DNA of 64,000 nucleotides from Chitinophagaceae bacterium (lineage in GTDB: Bacteria > Bacteroidota > Bacteroidia > Chitinophagales > Chitinophagaceae). The DNA lies in NCBI GenBank assembly GCA_023957575.1, contig JAMLGU010000003.1, positions 62,001 to 126,000 of the forward strand, in the 5' to 3' direction. The notes below the pieces were generated by a model, which was not told the origin of the DNA, ran no database searches, and worked only from the letters and a program-made list of their open reading frames with translations. The position numbers and the translations under genes were made by a program. Positions within the stretch are counted from its first letter, which is position 1; each line of letters begins with the position of its first letter. Positions 7,234 through 16,335 of this stretch are shown in pieces.

Positions 7234-9027
7234 ATGAACAATATCCGTAATTTTTGCATCATTGCACATATTGACCACGGTAAAAGCACCTTGGCTGACC
7301 GCCTTTTGCAAACCACCCAGACTGTGGCAGACAGGGAAATGATGGATCAGGTACTGGATGATATGGACCTCGAAAGAGAAAAAGGCATAACCATTAAAAG
7401 TCATGCTGTTCAAATCAATTATATACACAAAGACAAACAACAATATACCCTCAACCTGATAGATACGCCCGGCCACGTTGATTTTAGTTATGAAGTGAGC
7501 CGCGCTCTGGCTGCTTGCGAAGGCGCTTTGCTTTTAGTAGATGCAGCGCAAGGTATTCAGGCTCAAACTATTAGCAACCTATATCTTGCTATTGAAAACG
7601 ACTTGGAAATCATTCCGGTTATCAATAAGATAGATATGGACGGTGCCATGATTGATGAGGTAAAAGACCAGATTATTGAACTGATTGGCTGTAAACCCGA
7701 AGACATTCTGCTAGCCAGCGGTCGTACAGGGCTGGGCATTGAGGAAATACTGGAAGCCATAGTTGAACGCATTCCACCACCTAAAGGAGATGAGAACGAT
7801 CCTCTTCAAGCGCTTATCTTCGATAGTGTATTTAACAGTTATCGTGGCATTATCGTTTATTTCAGAATCATGAATGGAACGATAAAGAAGGGTGATAAGG
7901 TAAAATTTGTGAGTACCGGGCAAGAATATTTGGCTGATGAAATCGGCATCCTGAAGCTAAAAATGATGGAACAACAGGAGTTGAAAGCCGGAAACGTGGG
8001 CTATCTGATTACCGGAATAAAAGTGGCGAAAGAAGTGAAAGTAGGTGATACCATCACGCTGGCAAGTAACAATAATCCATTGCCAATCAAAGGTTTTGAG
8101 GATGTAAAACCAATGGTTTTTGCCGGTATTTACCCGATTGATACCAAAGATTTTGAGGATCTTAGGGATTGTATGGATAAACTGCAACTCAACGATGCCT
8201 CACTCACCTTTGAGCTTGAAACTTCTCAGGCGCTTGGTTTTGGCTTTCGTTGCGGATTTTTGGGCCTCTTACATTTAGAAATCATTCAGGAACGGTTAGA
8301 GCGCGAATTCAACCAAACGGTTATTACCACCGTACCAAACGTAAGTTTTATTGCTTATACTACCAAGGGAGAAAAGTTAATCATCAACAATCCGGTTGAG
8401 TTTCCTGATCCGGTAAAAACCGACCATATTGAGGAACCCTTTATCAGGGCCCAGATAATTACAAAGCCGGAATATATTGGAAATATAATGACACTCTGCC
8501 TGACCAAACGGGGCACCCTCATCAACCAAAGCTACATCAGCACAACCAGAGTGGAACTATTATTTGATATGCCGCTAACCGAAATTGTGTTTGATTTTTA
8601 TGATAAACTAAAATCGCAGACTCGTGGCTATGCTTCATTTGACTACCACCCTATTGAGTATCAAACCAGCGATATTGTAAAAATGGATATATTACTCAAT
8701 AGTGAAAAAGTGGATGCATTAAGCTCGCTCATTCACCGTAGCAGGGCACAGGACTTTGGCCGCCAGATGTGCGAAAGGCTCAAAGAATTATTACCTCGCC
8801 ACCAGTTTCAGGTGGCTATTCAGGCAGCAATCGGGGCTAAGATTGTAGCAAGAGAAAATATTTCGGCTATGCGCAAAGACGTAACAGCCAAATGTTACGG
8901 AGGCGATATCAGTCGTAAACGCAAACTTTTGGAAAAACAAAAAGAAGGCAAAAAACGTATGAAGCAAATCGGAAATGTGGAAGTTCCCCAAGAAGCATTT
9001 TTAGCAGTATTGAAGCTGAATGATTAA
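7234..9027 (+). CDS. lepA: translation elongation factor 4 (LepA), ribosome back-translocase GTPase
   Basis: 597 residues from the ATG at 7234 ([19 protein letters not shown]); a TTG two codons upstream is in frame but unlikely. The GTPase domain has G1 AHIDHGKS (residues 11-18), a DTPGHVDF switch II motif and NKIDMDGA as the G4 region. Domain II follows, then EF-G-like domains III and V, and the LepA-specific C-terminal domain ending in the [16 protein letters not shown] basic stretch. Length and order are standard. EF4 binds the ribosome and acts on stalled or mis-translocated complexes and in initiation. The gene is monocistronic and its stop codon overlaps, tail to tail, that of the YigZ gene on the other strand (4 nt shared). 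Confidence 0.98.
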   Translation: MNNIRNFCIIAHIDHGKSTLADRLLQTTQTVADREMMDQVLDDMDLEREKGITIKSHAVQINYIHKDKQQYTLNLIDTPGHVDFSYEVSRALAACEGALLLVDAAQGIQAQTISNLYLAIENDLEIIPVINKIDMDGAMIDEVKDQIIELIGCKPEDILLASGRTGLGIEEILEAIVERIPPPKGDENDPLQALIFDSVFNSYRGIIVYFRIMNGTIKKGDKVKFVSTGQEYLADEIGILKLKMMEQQELKAGNVGYLITGIKVAKEVKVGDTITLASNNNPLPIKGFEDVKPMVFAGIYPIDTKDFEDLRDCMDKLQLNDASLTFELETSQALGFGFRCGFLGLLHLEIIQERLEREFNQTVITTVPNVSFIAYTTKGEKLIINNPVEFPDPVKTDHIEEPFIRAQIITKPEYIGNIMTLCLTKRGTLINQSYISTTRVELLFDMPLTEIVFDFYDKLKSQTRGYASFDYHPIEYQTSDIVKMDILLNSEKVDALSSLIHRSRAQDFGRQMCERLKELLPRHQFQVAIQAAIGAKIVARENISAMRKDVTAKCYGGDISRKRKLLEKQKEGKKRMKQIGNVEVPQEAFLAVLKLND

Positions 9028-9629
9028 TCGGATTTTTTCACTAACACTTCTCTTACTTCTTCCAATCGTCTGAGCGCTTCTTCCATCCTGTATTGTGGTA
9101 TCCCAATTTTCATTATACAAAATAATTGCATATCCTGTTTAAAAACAGTGCAATCTGTTTGTTTTACAATCATCATCACTTCATTCATTCGGGTATAGTC
9201 AAACTCCAACTGATAATTGATTAGAATCGGCTTGCGTACAAGGGGTATTACCTGCAAAACTAAGGCTGCGGCAGATTTATACGCATTGATCAAACCCGGA
9301 ACGCCGAGTAATGTGCCTCCAAAATAACGAACCACCACTATTAATACATTGGTTACTCCCTTGCTGTCTATTTGCCCCAGAATCGGCCTACCCGCTGTAC
9401 CCGATGGCTCTCCTGCATCGCTTACTCTGAAGTTATTATTATCCAATCCTAATCTGTATGCAAAACAATGATGGTTAGCTTTGGGATGCTCTTTTTTTAA
9501 AAAGGCTATTCTTTCTTTACATTCATCCACATCTTTAACAGGATAGGCAAAAGCAAGAAATTTACTGCCTCTGTCCTTAAACTCTGCTATTCCCTCCGTT
9601 TCAATTGTATTATAAAAATGCTCATCCAT
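9024..9629 (-). CDS. YigZ/IMPACT family protein
   Basis: 201 residues. The N-terminal UPF0029 (IMPACT) domain contains the conserved [18 protein letters not shown] and [14 protein letters not shown] motifs (about residues 25-85), followed by [16 protein letters not shown]. The C-terminal third is the ferredoxin-like DUF1949-type region. The family occurs in nearly all bacteria; its role is poorly defined (links to stress translation and proline dipeptidase fusions have been reported). It overlaps the start of the upstream ribD gene's stop end by 8 nt (9622-9629), so the two are translationally coupled on the minus strand. Start ATG at 9627-9629. Confidence 0.9.
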   Translation of the reverse strand: MDEHFYNTIETEGIAEFKDRGSKFLAFAYPVKDVDECKERIAFLKKEHPKANHHCFAYRLGLDNNNFRVSDAGEPSGTAGRPILGQIDSKGVTNVLIVVVRYFGGTLLGVPGLINAYKSAAALVLQVIPLVRKPILINYQLEFDYTRMNEVMMIVKQTDCTVFKQDMQLFCIMKIGIPQYRMEEALRRLEEVREVLVKKSD

Positions 9630-10686
9630 TAATCACAAACTTATTATTAATATTTTTATAATAAACCACCTCATCCGACAGTATCTTTTCATCTTTTATT
9701 TTTTCATAACCAGTTAGTACCGGTGATTTAAGACCTTTGGATACAAACAGTGATTTGTTGGTAATTATTCTGACTTCATCCCATAAACCTGCATCTATAA
9801 GTGATTGTAACAAAAACTGCCCCCCTTCTACCAAAACACTCTGAATACCCGATTCATATAATCGGGTCATAAGCGAGGGCAATATATCTGCTTCTTCTAC
9901 CAGCATATAGTTCAAATTTCCATCCTGTTTTTCAATTTGGGTATTAAAGATCATTACCTCACCTTCTTCAAAAACACGCAATGTCAAAGACAAGCGAAGA
10001 TGAGGATCCAGAATAATCTTTACAGGAGCCCTCCCCATCCAAAAGCGATTGTCAAGCAAAGGAATATCCTTTATAGCAGTATTAGCGCCAATCATAATAG
10101 CCACTTCTTCACTACGCCACTTATGCACCTGACGGTTTGTAATTTCATTTGAAATCAGTAATCTTTCATCATTGCCAGATGCCATAAAGCCATCATAAGT
10201 CTGCGCCCATTTTAAAGTAATATAAGGTCTCTTTTTTTGGTAAAAACTAAAAAATCTTTTGTTCAGTTCAATGGCTTCTTCTTTCAGCACATCGGTGATA
10301 ACATTCACGCCTGCCTTCCGTAGCTGTTCGATTCCGGTGCCGTTTACCTTTTCAAAACTATCACTGCAACCAATCACCACCTCAGGTATTTTATATTGTC
10401 TGATGAGTTGGGTACAAGGAGGCGTTTTCCCGTAATGAGAACAAGGCTCCAGAGAAACATACATCGTAGAAGATGAAATTTTCTCAGGGGCATTTTTCAA
10501 TGCATCATGAATGCAGTTTACTTCTGCATGTGCCTCTCCAAATTTTTGATGATATCCCTCTCCAATTATTTTTCCATCATGCACCAATACTGCGCCCACC
10601 ATTGGGTTAGGCGCCACTTCCACACCGCCCTTCTTTGCCAGCTCAATACACCGGGCCATAAAATATTTATGTTCTGGAATGTACAT
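9622..10686 (-). CDS. ribD: riboflavin biosynthesis bifunctional deaminase/reductase
   Basis: 354 residues with the two RibD domains in order. Residues 1-145 are the zinc deaminase (H53-A-E55, then P81-C82 ... C91 of PCSHYGKTPPC). Residues 150-350 are the NADPH-dependent reductase (KWAQTYDGFMA, LLVEGG-type VLVEGGQFLLQSL). The enzyme converts 2,5-diamino-6-ribosylamino-pyrimidinone phosphate to the ribitylamino-uracil phosphate in riboflavin synthesis. It is the first gene of a two-gene transcript with the YigZ gene and is divergent from prmC with only 32 bp between start codons. A TACATTTG -7 box ends 5 nt before its ATG, suggesting a leaderless or almost leaderless mRNA. No FMN riboswitch is seen upstream; the spacer is too short for one. 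Confidence 0.97.
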   Translation of the reverse strand: MYIPEHKYFMARCIELAKKGGVEVAPNPMVGAVLVHDGKIIGEGYHQKFGEAHAEVNCIHDALKNAPEKISSSTMYVSLEPCSHYGKTPPCTQLIRQYKIPEVVIGCSDSFEKVNGTGIEQLRKAGVNVITDVLKEEAIELNKRFFSFYQKKRPYITLKWAQTYDGFMASGNDERLLISNEITNRQVHKWRSEEVAIMIGANTAIKDIPLLDNRFWMGRAPVKIILDPHLRLSLTLRVFEEGEVMIFNTQIEKQDGNLNYMLVEEADILPSLMTRLYESGIQSVLVEGGQFLLQSLIDAGLWDEVRIITNKSLFVSKGLKSPVLTGYEKIKDEKILSDEVVYYKNINNKFVING

Positions 10687-10691
10687 TTTTA

Positions 10692-10699
10692 CAAATGTA
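10692..10699 (-). promoter_or_regulatory. ribD -7 box, 5 nt from start codon
   Basis: On the minus strand TACATTTG matches TAnnTTTG and is followed by 5 nt and the ribD ATG (10684-10686). With the usual distance from box to transcription start, the transcript would begin at or within a few bases of the start codon. Confidence 0.5.
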
Positions 10700-10706
10700 A
10701 ATGAAT

Positions 10707-10714
10707 TATGTTTG
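10707..10714 (+). promoter_or_regulatory. prmC -7 box, 4 nt from start codon
   Basis: TATGTTTG matches TAnnTTTG and ends 4 nt before the chosen prmC ATG at 10719. It lies 7 bp from the opposite-strand ribD box, so the two promoters form a very compact divergent pair. The -33 region is weak. Confidence 0.5.
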
Positions 10715-10718
10715 TGTA

Positions 10719-11570
10719 ATGAAATTGACCGAAGCGTATCAGAATTTAGTCAGAAATATTTCTGTCATTTACCCTCACCCTGAGGCAGAGAATATTGCAG
10801 ATTTAGTAATCGAAAAAATTACCGGAATTATTCCCCAAAATGTAAAAAATACTGATAAAAACTTAAGTGATGATGAAAACTCGGCAATTGAAACAGCAGA
10901 AAAAAGGCTGCTGAATAATGAGCCGGTGCAATATATCCTGAATGAAGCCTGGTTTTATGATGCTCCTTTTTATGTGGATGGCAATGTGCTGATTCCTCGT
11001 CCCGAGACTGAAGAATTAGTAGATTGGGTTATTAAAGAAAATAAAAGCAAACCATCTTTTTCAATTCTCGAAATCGGTACCGGAAGCGGTTGTATCCCAA
11101 TTACCCTGAAACGAAAACTGCCCCAGGCAAAGGTTTTGAGTTGTGATATCAGCCAGGGCGCATTAGAGGTGGCTAAAAGAAATGCCGCACAACTACAGGC
11201 CGAAGTTAAATTGGAGCAACTGGATATACTCAACCCAAAAAATTGGATGCAGCTTCCGATGGTTGATATTATTGTGAGCAACCCGCCTTACGTAACCAAC
11301 GATGAAAAAACGACAATTGCAAAAAATGTGATAGATAACGAACCCGGCGTAGCTTTGTTTGTGCCTGATGATAATCCGCTGGTTTTTTACGAGGCGATTG
11401 CGGTTTTAGGGAAAACACATCTAAAACCCGATGGTTGTATCTATGTGGAAATCAACGAAGGATTAGGCAATCAGGTTGTGAGCTTATTTAATAAAAATCA
11501 ATACAAGGCTGCACTTAAGAAAGATATGCAGGGAAAAGACAGAATGGTGAAGGCTTTTCCCATAATTTAG
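10719..11570 (+). CDS. prmC: release factor glutamine methyltransferase
   Basis: 283 residues from the ATG at 10719 (MKLTEAYQNLV); an in-frame ATG at 10701 would add six residues not seen in the family and would overlap the promoter box. The N-terminal helical substrate-binding domain (1-90) is followed by a Rossmann methyltransferase domain with EIGTGSG (118-124) binding S-adenosylmethionine and N188-P-P-Y191 as catalytic motif. PrmC methylates the glutamine of the GGQ motif of RF1 and RF2 and so speeds peptide release. Length is normal. Its stop is 6 bp from the stop of the convergent exbD-type gene. Confidence 0.96.
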   Translation: MKLTEAYQNLVRNISVIYPHPEAENIADLVIEKITGIIPQNVKNTDKNLSDDENSAIETAEKRLLNNEPVQYILNEAWFYDAPFYVDGNVLIPRPETEELVDWVIKENKSKPSFSILEIGTGSGCIPITLKRKLPQAKVLSCDISQGALEVAKRNAAQLQAEVKLEQLDILNPKNWMQLPMVDIIVSNPPYVTNDEKTTIAKNVIDNEPGVALFVPDDNPLVFYEAIAVLGKTHLKPDGCIYVEINEGLGNQVVSLFNKNQYKAALKKDMQGKDRMVKAFPII

Positions 11571-11576
11571 TATAAT

Positions 11577-11975
11577 TTACTTCACATTGGCCACCACTTT
11601 GGCCCCTGCTTTTTTTGCAGACTGCATTACCCGAAAAACTTCGCCATAATAAGCAATGGTATCGGCATTGATAACCACCGAAGGCGTATCTACATGCAGC
11701 CGCTTATCATTTACTTCTTTCAGAATAAGACTATCCAACATCAGGGGTTCTATTTTTTTATTGCCAATAAATAATTGTTGATCTTTATCAATTGATACTA
11801 CAATATTTTGTTTGGCCTTGGTATCTTTTGTTCCACGCGGATTGTTCACCTTTACTACATTCGGATTAGCCATTGTAGTGGTAATAAGGAAAAACATCAG
11901 CAGAATAAAAAGTATATCATTCAGTGAGTCGGTGAACACTTCTGATTCTTTCCTGTATTTTTTTCTATACCTCAT
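11577..11975 (-). CDS. ExbD/TolR family biopolymer transport protein
   Basis: 132 residues: a short basic cytoplasmic tail, one transmembrane helix (about 19-37) starting with D20 in NDILFILLMFFL, the conserved acidic residue that carries protons in ExbD/TolR, and a periplasmic domain of about 90 residues. It works with a TolQ/ExbB partner in the inner membrane to energise TonB- or Tol-type transport from the proton motive force. That partner is the gene immediately upstream, 8 bp away. No TonB gene follows. Whether this pair serves Tol-like envelope maintenance or TonB uptake cannot be decided; lack of TonB and Pal next to it leaves both open. Confidence 0.92.
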   Translation of the reverse strand: MRYRKKYRKESEVFTDSLNDILFILLMFFLITTTMANPNVVKVNNPRGTKDTKAKQNIVVSIDKDQQLFIGNKKIEPLMLDSLILKEVNDKRLHVDTPSVVINADTIAYYGEVFRVMQSAKKAGAKVVANVK

Positions 11976-11983
11976 CTGAATAA

Positions 11984-12688
11984 TTATTTTTGAACCGGTT
12001 CGTATAAAACATCTAAGAAATCGGCGGCGGCCACCTCCATCTTATGAGCAGTTTTATCAATTCTAACACTCAGATAGCTGTATCCAAAATAAGCCAGCAG
12101 GCCAATTATCAAACCTGTGATGGAAGTAATTAATTTGGTATAAATACCCTGAGAAATAACACCAATCTCTACTTCATTGGCTGCATGTATACTGGAAAAC
12201 AGTTGCATCAGCCCCAACAATGTTCCCACAAAACCAAATATCGGCGCAGCCTTAGCTACAACAGAAAGTATATCCAGATTCTTTTCCAATTTATACATTT
12301 CCAATTGCCCAACGTGATCCATACTTTTTTCAATAGCATCAATTGGTTTGCCGATTCTCTGAATTCCTTTATCAACAATACGTGCAACGGGAGTGGTATT
12401 ATTTTTAGCAAAGGACCTTGCCGCTTTAATATTTCCGTTCACAATATTATCCCGCACAATACTCATGAAGTTTTCGTCAATTTTTGATGCATGCCTGACA
12501 GCTATTGAACGCTCAACAAATATATATATTGCAAGAAGCAACATCGCTCCCAGCGGAATCATCGGCCAACCGCCCATTACAAGAAGGTCAAAAAAACTGA
12601 TCGTCTTTGCCGCTGCAGGTGTAGGTGCAGACGACATGATGTTATGTGCAGAATCGGTAACTATTGTTTGTAAAAGAAATAAACTCAT
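11984..12688 (-). CDS. MotA/TolQ/ExbB proton channel family protein
   Basis: 234 residues with three transmembrane segments (about 33-55, 142-165, 185-207), a large cytoplasmic loop between the first two, and the family core AAPIFGFVGTLLGLM ahead of TM2. The protein forms a pentameric proton channel around an ExbD/TolR dimer, encoded 8 bp downstream. On the minus strand a TATCTTTA sequence about 30 bp upstream of the start resembles the -7 box. The N-terminal Ala/Pro-rich segment (SSAPTPAAAK) before TM1 is common in Bacteroidota homologues. Confidence 0.93.
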   Translation of the reverse strand: MSLFLLQTIVTDSAHNIMSSAPTPAAAKTISFFDLLVMGGWPMIPLGAMLLLAIYIFVERSIAVRHASKIDENFMSIVRDNIVNGNIKAARSFAKNNTTPVARIVDKGIQRIGKPIDAIEKSMDHVGQLEMYKLEKNLDILSVVAKAAPIFGFVGTLLGLMQLFSSIHAANEVEIGVISQGIYTKLITSITGLIIGLLAYFGYSYLSVRIDKTAHKMEVAAADFLDVLYEPVQK

Positions 12689-12803
12689 AAAAATTGAATT
12701 GAACCGGATAAAGATAGTAAAGCCCGACTTAAAAAAAACTTAATAATTTTTTACATACACATTTCTCATGCTGCCTGTTGCAAACATCTTATTTTTTATT
12801 TAC

Positions 12804-12836
12804 AAAAAAAGCTGCCATAAACGATTTACGACAGCC
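12804..12836 (-). terminator. intrinsic terminator of the SPFH gene
   Basis: On the minus strand GCTGTCGTAAA, a TCG loop and TTTATGGCAGC form an 11-bp stem with two G-U pairs, followed directly by seven T (the AAAAAAA at 12804-12810 on the plus strand). It lies about 20 bp after the stop codon of the SPFH gene at 12857. Confidence 0.8.
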
Positions 12837-12856
12837 TGCAAATGCAAGGTTCTTAA

Positions 12857-13798
12857 TTATTTTTTCTCAGGAAAATCCAAAGTACCGGCCGGTCTCAGCA
12901 TCAGCGCCTGAAACTGTCTCATTGTTTTTTCCATTCCTTCTGTACTTCCATCCAGGAAGATCACATTGCCTTTTCCATATTCCGCAAAGTTCTTAATGGC
13001 TTCGGTCCACATGCTGAACAAAATGAAATTAGTGTCCAGATTGGCCTGACGCAGTTCTTCAGCAGCAGAAGACATGCCTTTTGCCACCTCTTCTCTAAAC
13101 AAGGCTATACCCTGTCCGCGAAGTTTTGCTGCTTCTCTTTCGGCTTCGGCGCTTATTTTAATGGCATTCCCCTCAGCTTCGGCCGATTTTGTTTTGGTAA
13201 TCAGCAATGCCTGGCCTTCATTTTCGGCAGCTGCTTTCAGGTTATTACTGGCTACCACTTTACTCATTGATTCCAGAATCATTTTATCAAAAGTAATATC
13301 ATTGATCTGCAAATCCTGGAGGTGATAACCCCATTCTGCCAATGTGTGATCAATTTCAACTTTTACATATTCTACAATTTCGCGGCGCAACCCTAAAACC
13401 TCCGCCTGCTTTTTGGTAGCCACAAAGGAACGAATATTTCCTTCAATGGTTCGTACCAGCGCCTGCATGAGGTCTCTGTCGCTGATAAACTTAAATGCTA
13501 CTTTTTTTATTGTATCCTCATCCTCATTCTGCACTGCATATAATAGCATACTTTTAAAATAAACATTGGCCTGATCCTGTGTAACCGCCTGAAATTCAAG
13601 CTCTACAGAACGATTTTGAATTGATATTTTTTTAAATACATGTTCCAGAAAAGGAAGTTTCAACCGCAGCCCGGGCCCCACAGATCTGCGATATTTACCA
13701 AACATTGTAATAACGGCCACATAGCCCTGATTAACGGTAAACAATCCACTGAGAATGATCAGTGCGACAGTTATAAGAAAAACATAAGTAAGTGTCAT
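12857..13798 (-). CDS. SPFH/Band 7 domain protein (stomatin/QmcA-like)
   Basis: 313 residues: an N-terminal membrane segment (1-22), then the Band 7 domain (VNQGYVAVITMFGKYRRSVG onward) and a long Ala/Glu-rich coiled-coil (residues 190-240, AEAEGNAIKISAEAEREAA). The C-terminus (ILFSMWTEAIKNFAEYGKG) has no protease partner motif. Such proteins form large ring-like membrane scaffolds linked to lipid microdomains and quality-control proteases. No NfeD gene is adjacent, which would be the usual partner. The gene follows pepT by 38 bp and ends with a good terminator. A second, divergent SPFH gene lies at 50374-51258. Function inferred from family only. Confidence 0.9.
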   Translation of the reverse strand: MTLTYVFLITVALIILSGLFTVNQGYVAVITMFGKYRRSVGPGLRLKLPFLEHVFKKISIQNRSVELEFQAVTQDQANVYFKSMLLYAVQNEDEDTIKKVAFKFISDRDLMQALVRTIEGNIRSFVATKKQAEVLGLRREIVEYVKVEIDHTLAEWGYHLQDLQINDITFDKMILESMSKVVASNNLKAAAENEGQALLITKTKSAEAEGNAIKISAEAEREAAKLRGQGIALFREEVAKGMSSAAEELRQANLDTNFILFSMWTEAIKNFAEYGKGNVIFLDGSTEGMEKTMRQFQALMLRPAGTLDFPEKK

Positions 13799-13836
13799 TT
13801 TCTATTTTTTGATTTTTAAACTATATAATGATTTTA

Positions 13837-15084
13837 TCAGGCATTTTCTTCCCATACCTGAACCAGATTTACTAAAACTTCTACAGATTTTTGCATATCC
13901 TGAATACTCACATATTCGTGCTTACCATGGAAAGCCATTTCGCCGGTAAAAATATCCGGACAGGGCAATCCCATGTATGATAAACGAGAACCATCCGTAC
14001 CGCCTCTTGCACTACTCGGTTTGAAAACCACGCCACTGCGCTTCATTGCTTCTTCCACAAATTCGGCTCCTTTTGGATGGTTTACCAAAACATCCTTCAT
14101 ATTTCTGTACTGCTCTACAATTTCAAAATCGTAAGCAGCGCCTTCATATTTTCCAACTGCCTGTTTTACAAATTCTTCCAGTCTTTTTTCGTGCAGCGAT
14201 AGTTTGGCTGTTTCAAAATCACGCACAATGAAAGTCAGTTTTGCCTTTTCTGCATTTCCTTCAAAATAGGTTGGGTGTACAAATCCTTCCCTATCTTCGG
14301 TAGTTTCGGGGCTAAAGCTGTCTTTGGGCAATAAGTCTAAAAATGTACCTGCTACCTTCAAAGCATTTACCAGCTTATCCTTTGCATATCCGGGATGTGC
14401 GCTTACTCCGTGAAAGGTAATTTTTGCGGCATCAGCGCTAAATGTTTCATCGGTAAAAGCGCCTCTTTCTCCTCCGTCCAGCGTATATCCATAATGAGCT
14501 CCCAGCTTTTTTATATCCACCTTATCCACGCCTCTTCCGATTTCTTCATCGGGGGTGAATAAAATTCTGATAGCGCCATGTTTTACTTCGGGATGCGAAA
14601 TCAAATAATGCGCCATATCCATGATGATGGCTACTCCTGCTTTATCGTCGGCGCCTAAAAGTGTTGTTCCGGATGCTGTTATAATGTCTTCACCTGCTTT
14701 TTGTTCCAGATATGGATGCTGCTTAGGAGAAATGACCTGAGTAGTATCATCGGGCAAAACAATATCCTTTCCATCATAATTTTTATGTACAATGGGTTTT
14801 ACACCCGTACCGCTACAGTCGGGAGCCGTATCCACATGGCTGCAAAAGCACACTACAGGCACATTCTTTTCTGATGTAGAAGGAACGGTAGCATACACAT
14901 ATCCGTGTTCATCAAGATGAGCATCCGAAATACCCATCTGATGCAATTCTTCTACCAGCAATCTGCTTAAATCCTTTTGTTTTTCTGTAGAAGGTTGCGC
15001 CTCAGAATGTGGGTCACTTTGGGTATCAATGGTTACATATTTCAAAAATCGGTCTGCAACGGTAAAATTATAATTCAAACTCAT
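13837..15084 (-). CDS. pepT: peptidase T (tripeptide aminopeptidase)
   Basis: 415 residues from the second ATG (15082-15084, MSLNYNFTV); another ATG two codons earlier is possible. M20B zinc aminopeptidase: HVDTAPD supplies the first metal ligand, LLGADDKAGVA the bridging Asp, FTPDEEIGRG the catalytic Glu pair and TLDGGERG a further conserved segment; the C-terminal AFHGKHEYV gives the last His. It releases N-terminal residues from tripeptides in the cytoplasm. Length matches PepT (about 410). The hairpin at 15110-15143 lies just upstream and could be a terminator of the preceding gene or a leader structure. Confident call. Confidence 0.96.
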   Translation of the reverse strand: MSLNYNFTVADRFLKYVTIDTQSDPHSEAQPSTEKQKDLSRLLVEELHQMGISDAHLDEHGYVYATVPSTSEKNVPVVCFCSHVDTAPDCSGTGVKPIVHKNYDGKDIVLPDDTTQVISPKQHPYLEQKAGEDIITASGTTLLGADDKAGVAIIMDMAHYLISHPEVKHGAIRILFTPDEEIGRGVDKVDIKKLGAHYGYTLDGGERGAFTDETFSADAAKITFHGVSAHPGYAKDKLVNALKVAGTFLDLLPKDSFSPETTEDREGFVHPTYFEGNAEKAKLTFIVRDFETAKLSLHEKRLEEFVKQAVGKYEGAAYDFEIVEQYRNMKDVLVNHPKGAEFVEEAMKRSGVVFKPSSARGGTDGSRLSYMGLPCPDIFTGEMAFHGKHEYVSIQDMQKSVEVLVNLVQVWEENA

Positions 15085-15109
15085 ATACAAAATTTTATTA
15101 CCAAAAACA

Positions 15110-15143
15110 AGTTTGCACCACTAAGGGGTTAATGGTGCAAACT
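15110..15143 (-). terminator. 11-bp perfect hairpin ahead of pepT
   Basis: AGTTTGCACCA (15110-15120) and TGGTGCAAACT (15133-15143) pair perfectly around a 12-nt loop. Read on the minus strand the stem is followed by TTGTTTTTGG, so it can end transcripts of the upstream 125-residue gene. It lies only 26 bp before the pepT start, so an attenuator or operator role is also possible. Confidence 0.55.
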
Positions 15144-15205
15144 ATAATTCTAATTAAATTTTATTTAGATATAACAAATAATTGGGAATCTTATTCTTAT
15201 ATCTT

Positions 15206-15583
15206 TTAGGCAGGCTTTTGAAGAAATTCTTCAAAATTCTTATTCAATCCTTTTATTATTTCTTCCAACACCTCATACTGACTTCGAAGTTCTTTTTGCT
15301 TTTGAAGTGTTTCATCGGTAATGCCACCATGCAATTGACTTTCTACCTTTAAGCGTTGCTGATAAGCTTTGTAGTCGTGCCGTAAATCATGAATATTGAT
15401 CAATTGAATATGAAACTGATTTTGAAAATGTTCCAAATCGCTTAGATCATCTTTTGGAAGGTTTTGCGAGGCAAATTTTAAAAGCCCTTTTTGAGAATTC
15501 TGAAGCGATTCACGATAATCTTTTAAAATTTGTCTTTTTGAGTTGCAATCTTCCATTAACTCTGAGATTTCTTCCAGTACCAT
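15206..15583 (-). CDS. coiled-coil hypothetical protein
   Basis: 125 residues, very rich in Glu, Lys, Gln and Leu, with heptad-like spacing throughout (EEISELMEDCNSKRQIL; RSQYEVLEEIIKGLNKN), so probably two long helices forming a coiled coil. No signal peptide or membrane segment; a cytoplasmic protein. I do not recognise the family and no catalytic motif is visible. It stands alone between pepT and the FKBP gene, with the perfect hairpin at 15110-15143 downstream. The start MVLEEISEL at 15581-15583 is the only ATG giving the full helix. Spacer 15584-15785 upstream is AT-rich with no recognisable feature. Confidence 0.7.
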   Translation of the reverse strand: MVLEEISELMEDCNSKRQILKDYRESLQNSQKGLLKFASQNLPKDDLSDLEHFQNQFHIQLINIHDLRHDYKAYQQRLKVESQLHGGITDETLQKQKELRSQYEVLEEIIKGLNKNFEEFLQKPA

Positions 15584-15785
15584 GGCAAATAAATTTTGAA
15601 GTGAAAAAATATTTTATGTACGCAAACACAGCCTGATGCAATACTATCTGTTGTATATTTTTGATATTGCTCCAATATTATTACTGTGTTTAAATTAAGT
15701 AGCTTAAAGATACAATTTAATATTTCAAAAAACTATTAATTTTTCATAAATATGATAAATATCATTCGATTTCTTCACATCCTTA

Positions 15786-16241
15786 TCAGGGTACAATAAT
15801 CAACGGACTGCTTCCTTCAATTTCAACCAACTCAAGATCAAAAACCAATTCCTGCCCGGCCAAAGGATGGTTGGCGTCTAATGTAATAGAATCTTCAAGT
15901 ATTTCTGAAACCACTACCTGAAACTGCTGCCCATTTTGATCGCTCATTAACAAGGGCATACCTACTTCTATCTGTAAATCGGCAGGGAAACGGTCTTTTG
16001 GCATGTTTACAATCATTTCAGGGTTTTTGGGCCCGTATGCCTCATCTACCGGAATCTGGATAGTTTTCTTTTCGCCCACTGCCATCCCGATTACTCCGTC
16101 ATCAAAACCCCTGATAACCATACCACTACCCACCTCAAAAGCCAATGGTTCGCGTCCTTCTGACTTGTCAAAAGTTTCACCGGAAGTCAATTTTCCATGA
16201 TAGTGTACCTTTATTTTGTCGCCATTTTTTACTTGTTGCAT
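15786..16241 (-). CDS. FKBP-type peptidyl-prolyl cis-trans isomerase (SlyD-like)
   Basis: 151 residues. The FKBP core (GDKIKVHYHGKLTSGETFD, GMVIRGFDDGVIGMAVGEKK) is interrupted by an insert-in-flap domain (about residues 70-125, IPVDEAYGPKNPEMI to DANHPLAGQEL), and the FKBP strand LVFDLELVEI closes the fold. This is the SlyD arrangement of a prolyl isomerase with a chaperone domain. Unlike E. coli SlyD there is no His/Cys-rich nickel-binding tail; the C-terminus is short (EGSSPLIIVP). Cytoplasmic, as no signal peptide is present. Monocistronic by spacing. Confidence 0.93.
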   Translation of the reverse strand: MQQVKNGDKIKVHYHGKLTSGETFDKSEGREPLAFEVGSGMVIRGFDDGVIGMAVGEKKTIQIPVDEAYGPKNPEMIVNMPKDRFPADLQIEVGMPLLMSDQNGQQFQVVVSEILEDSITLDANHPLAGQELVFDLELVEIEGSSPLIIVP

Positions 16242-16335
16242 ATTATTTTTTATTAATAAATTAAGAAGAGGCGAAAGGTAGGCATTTTAACCGAAATCAG
16301 GGTAAATTATTTCCATCCTGCAAAGCCGCTGGTAA

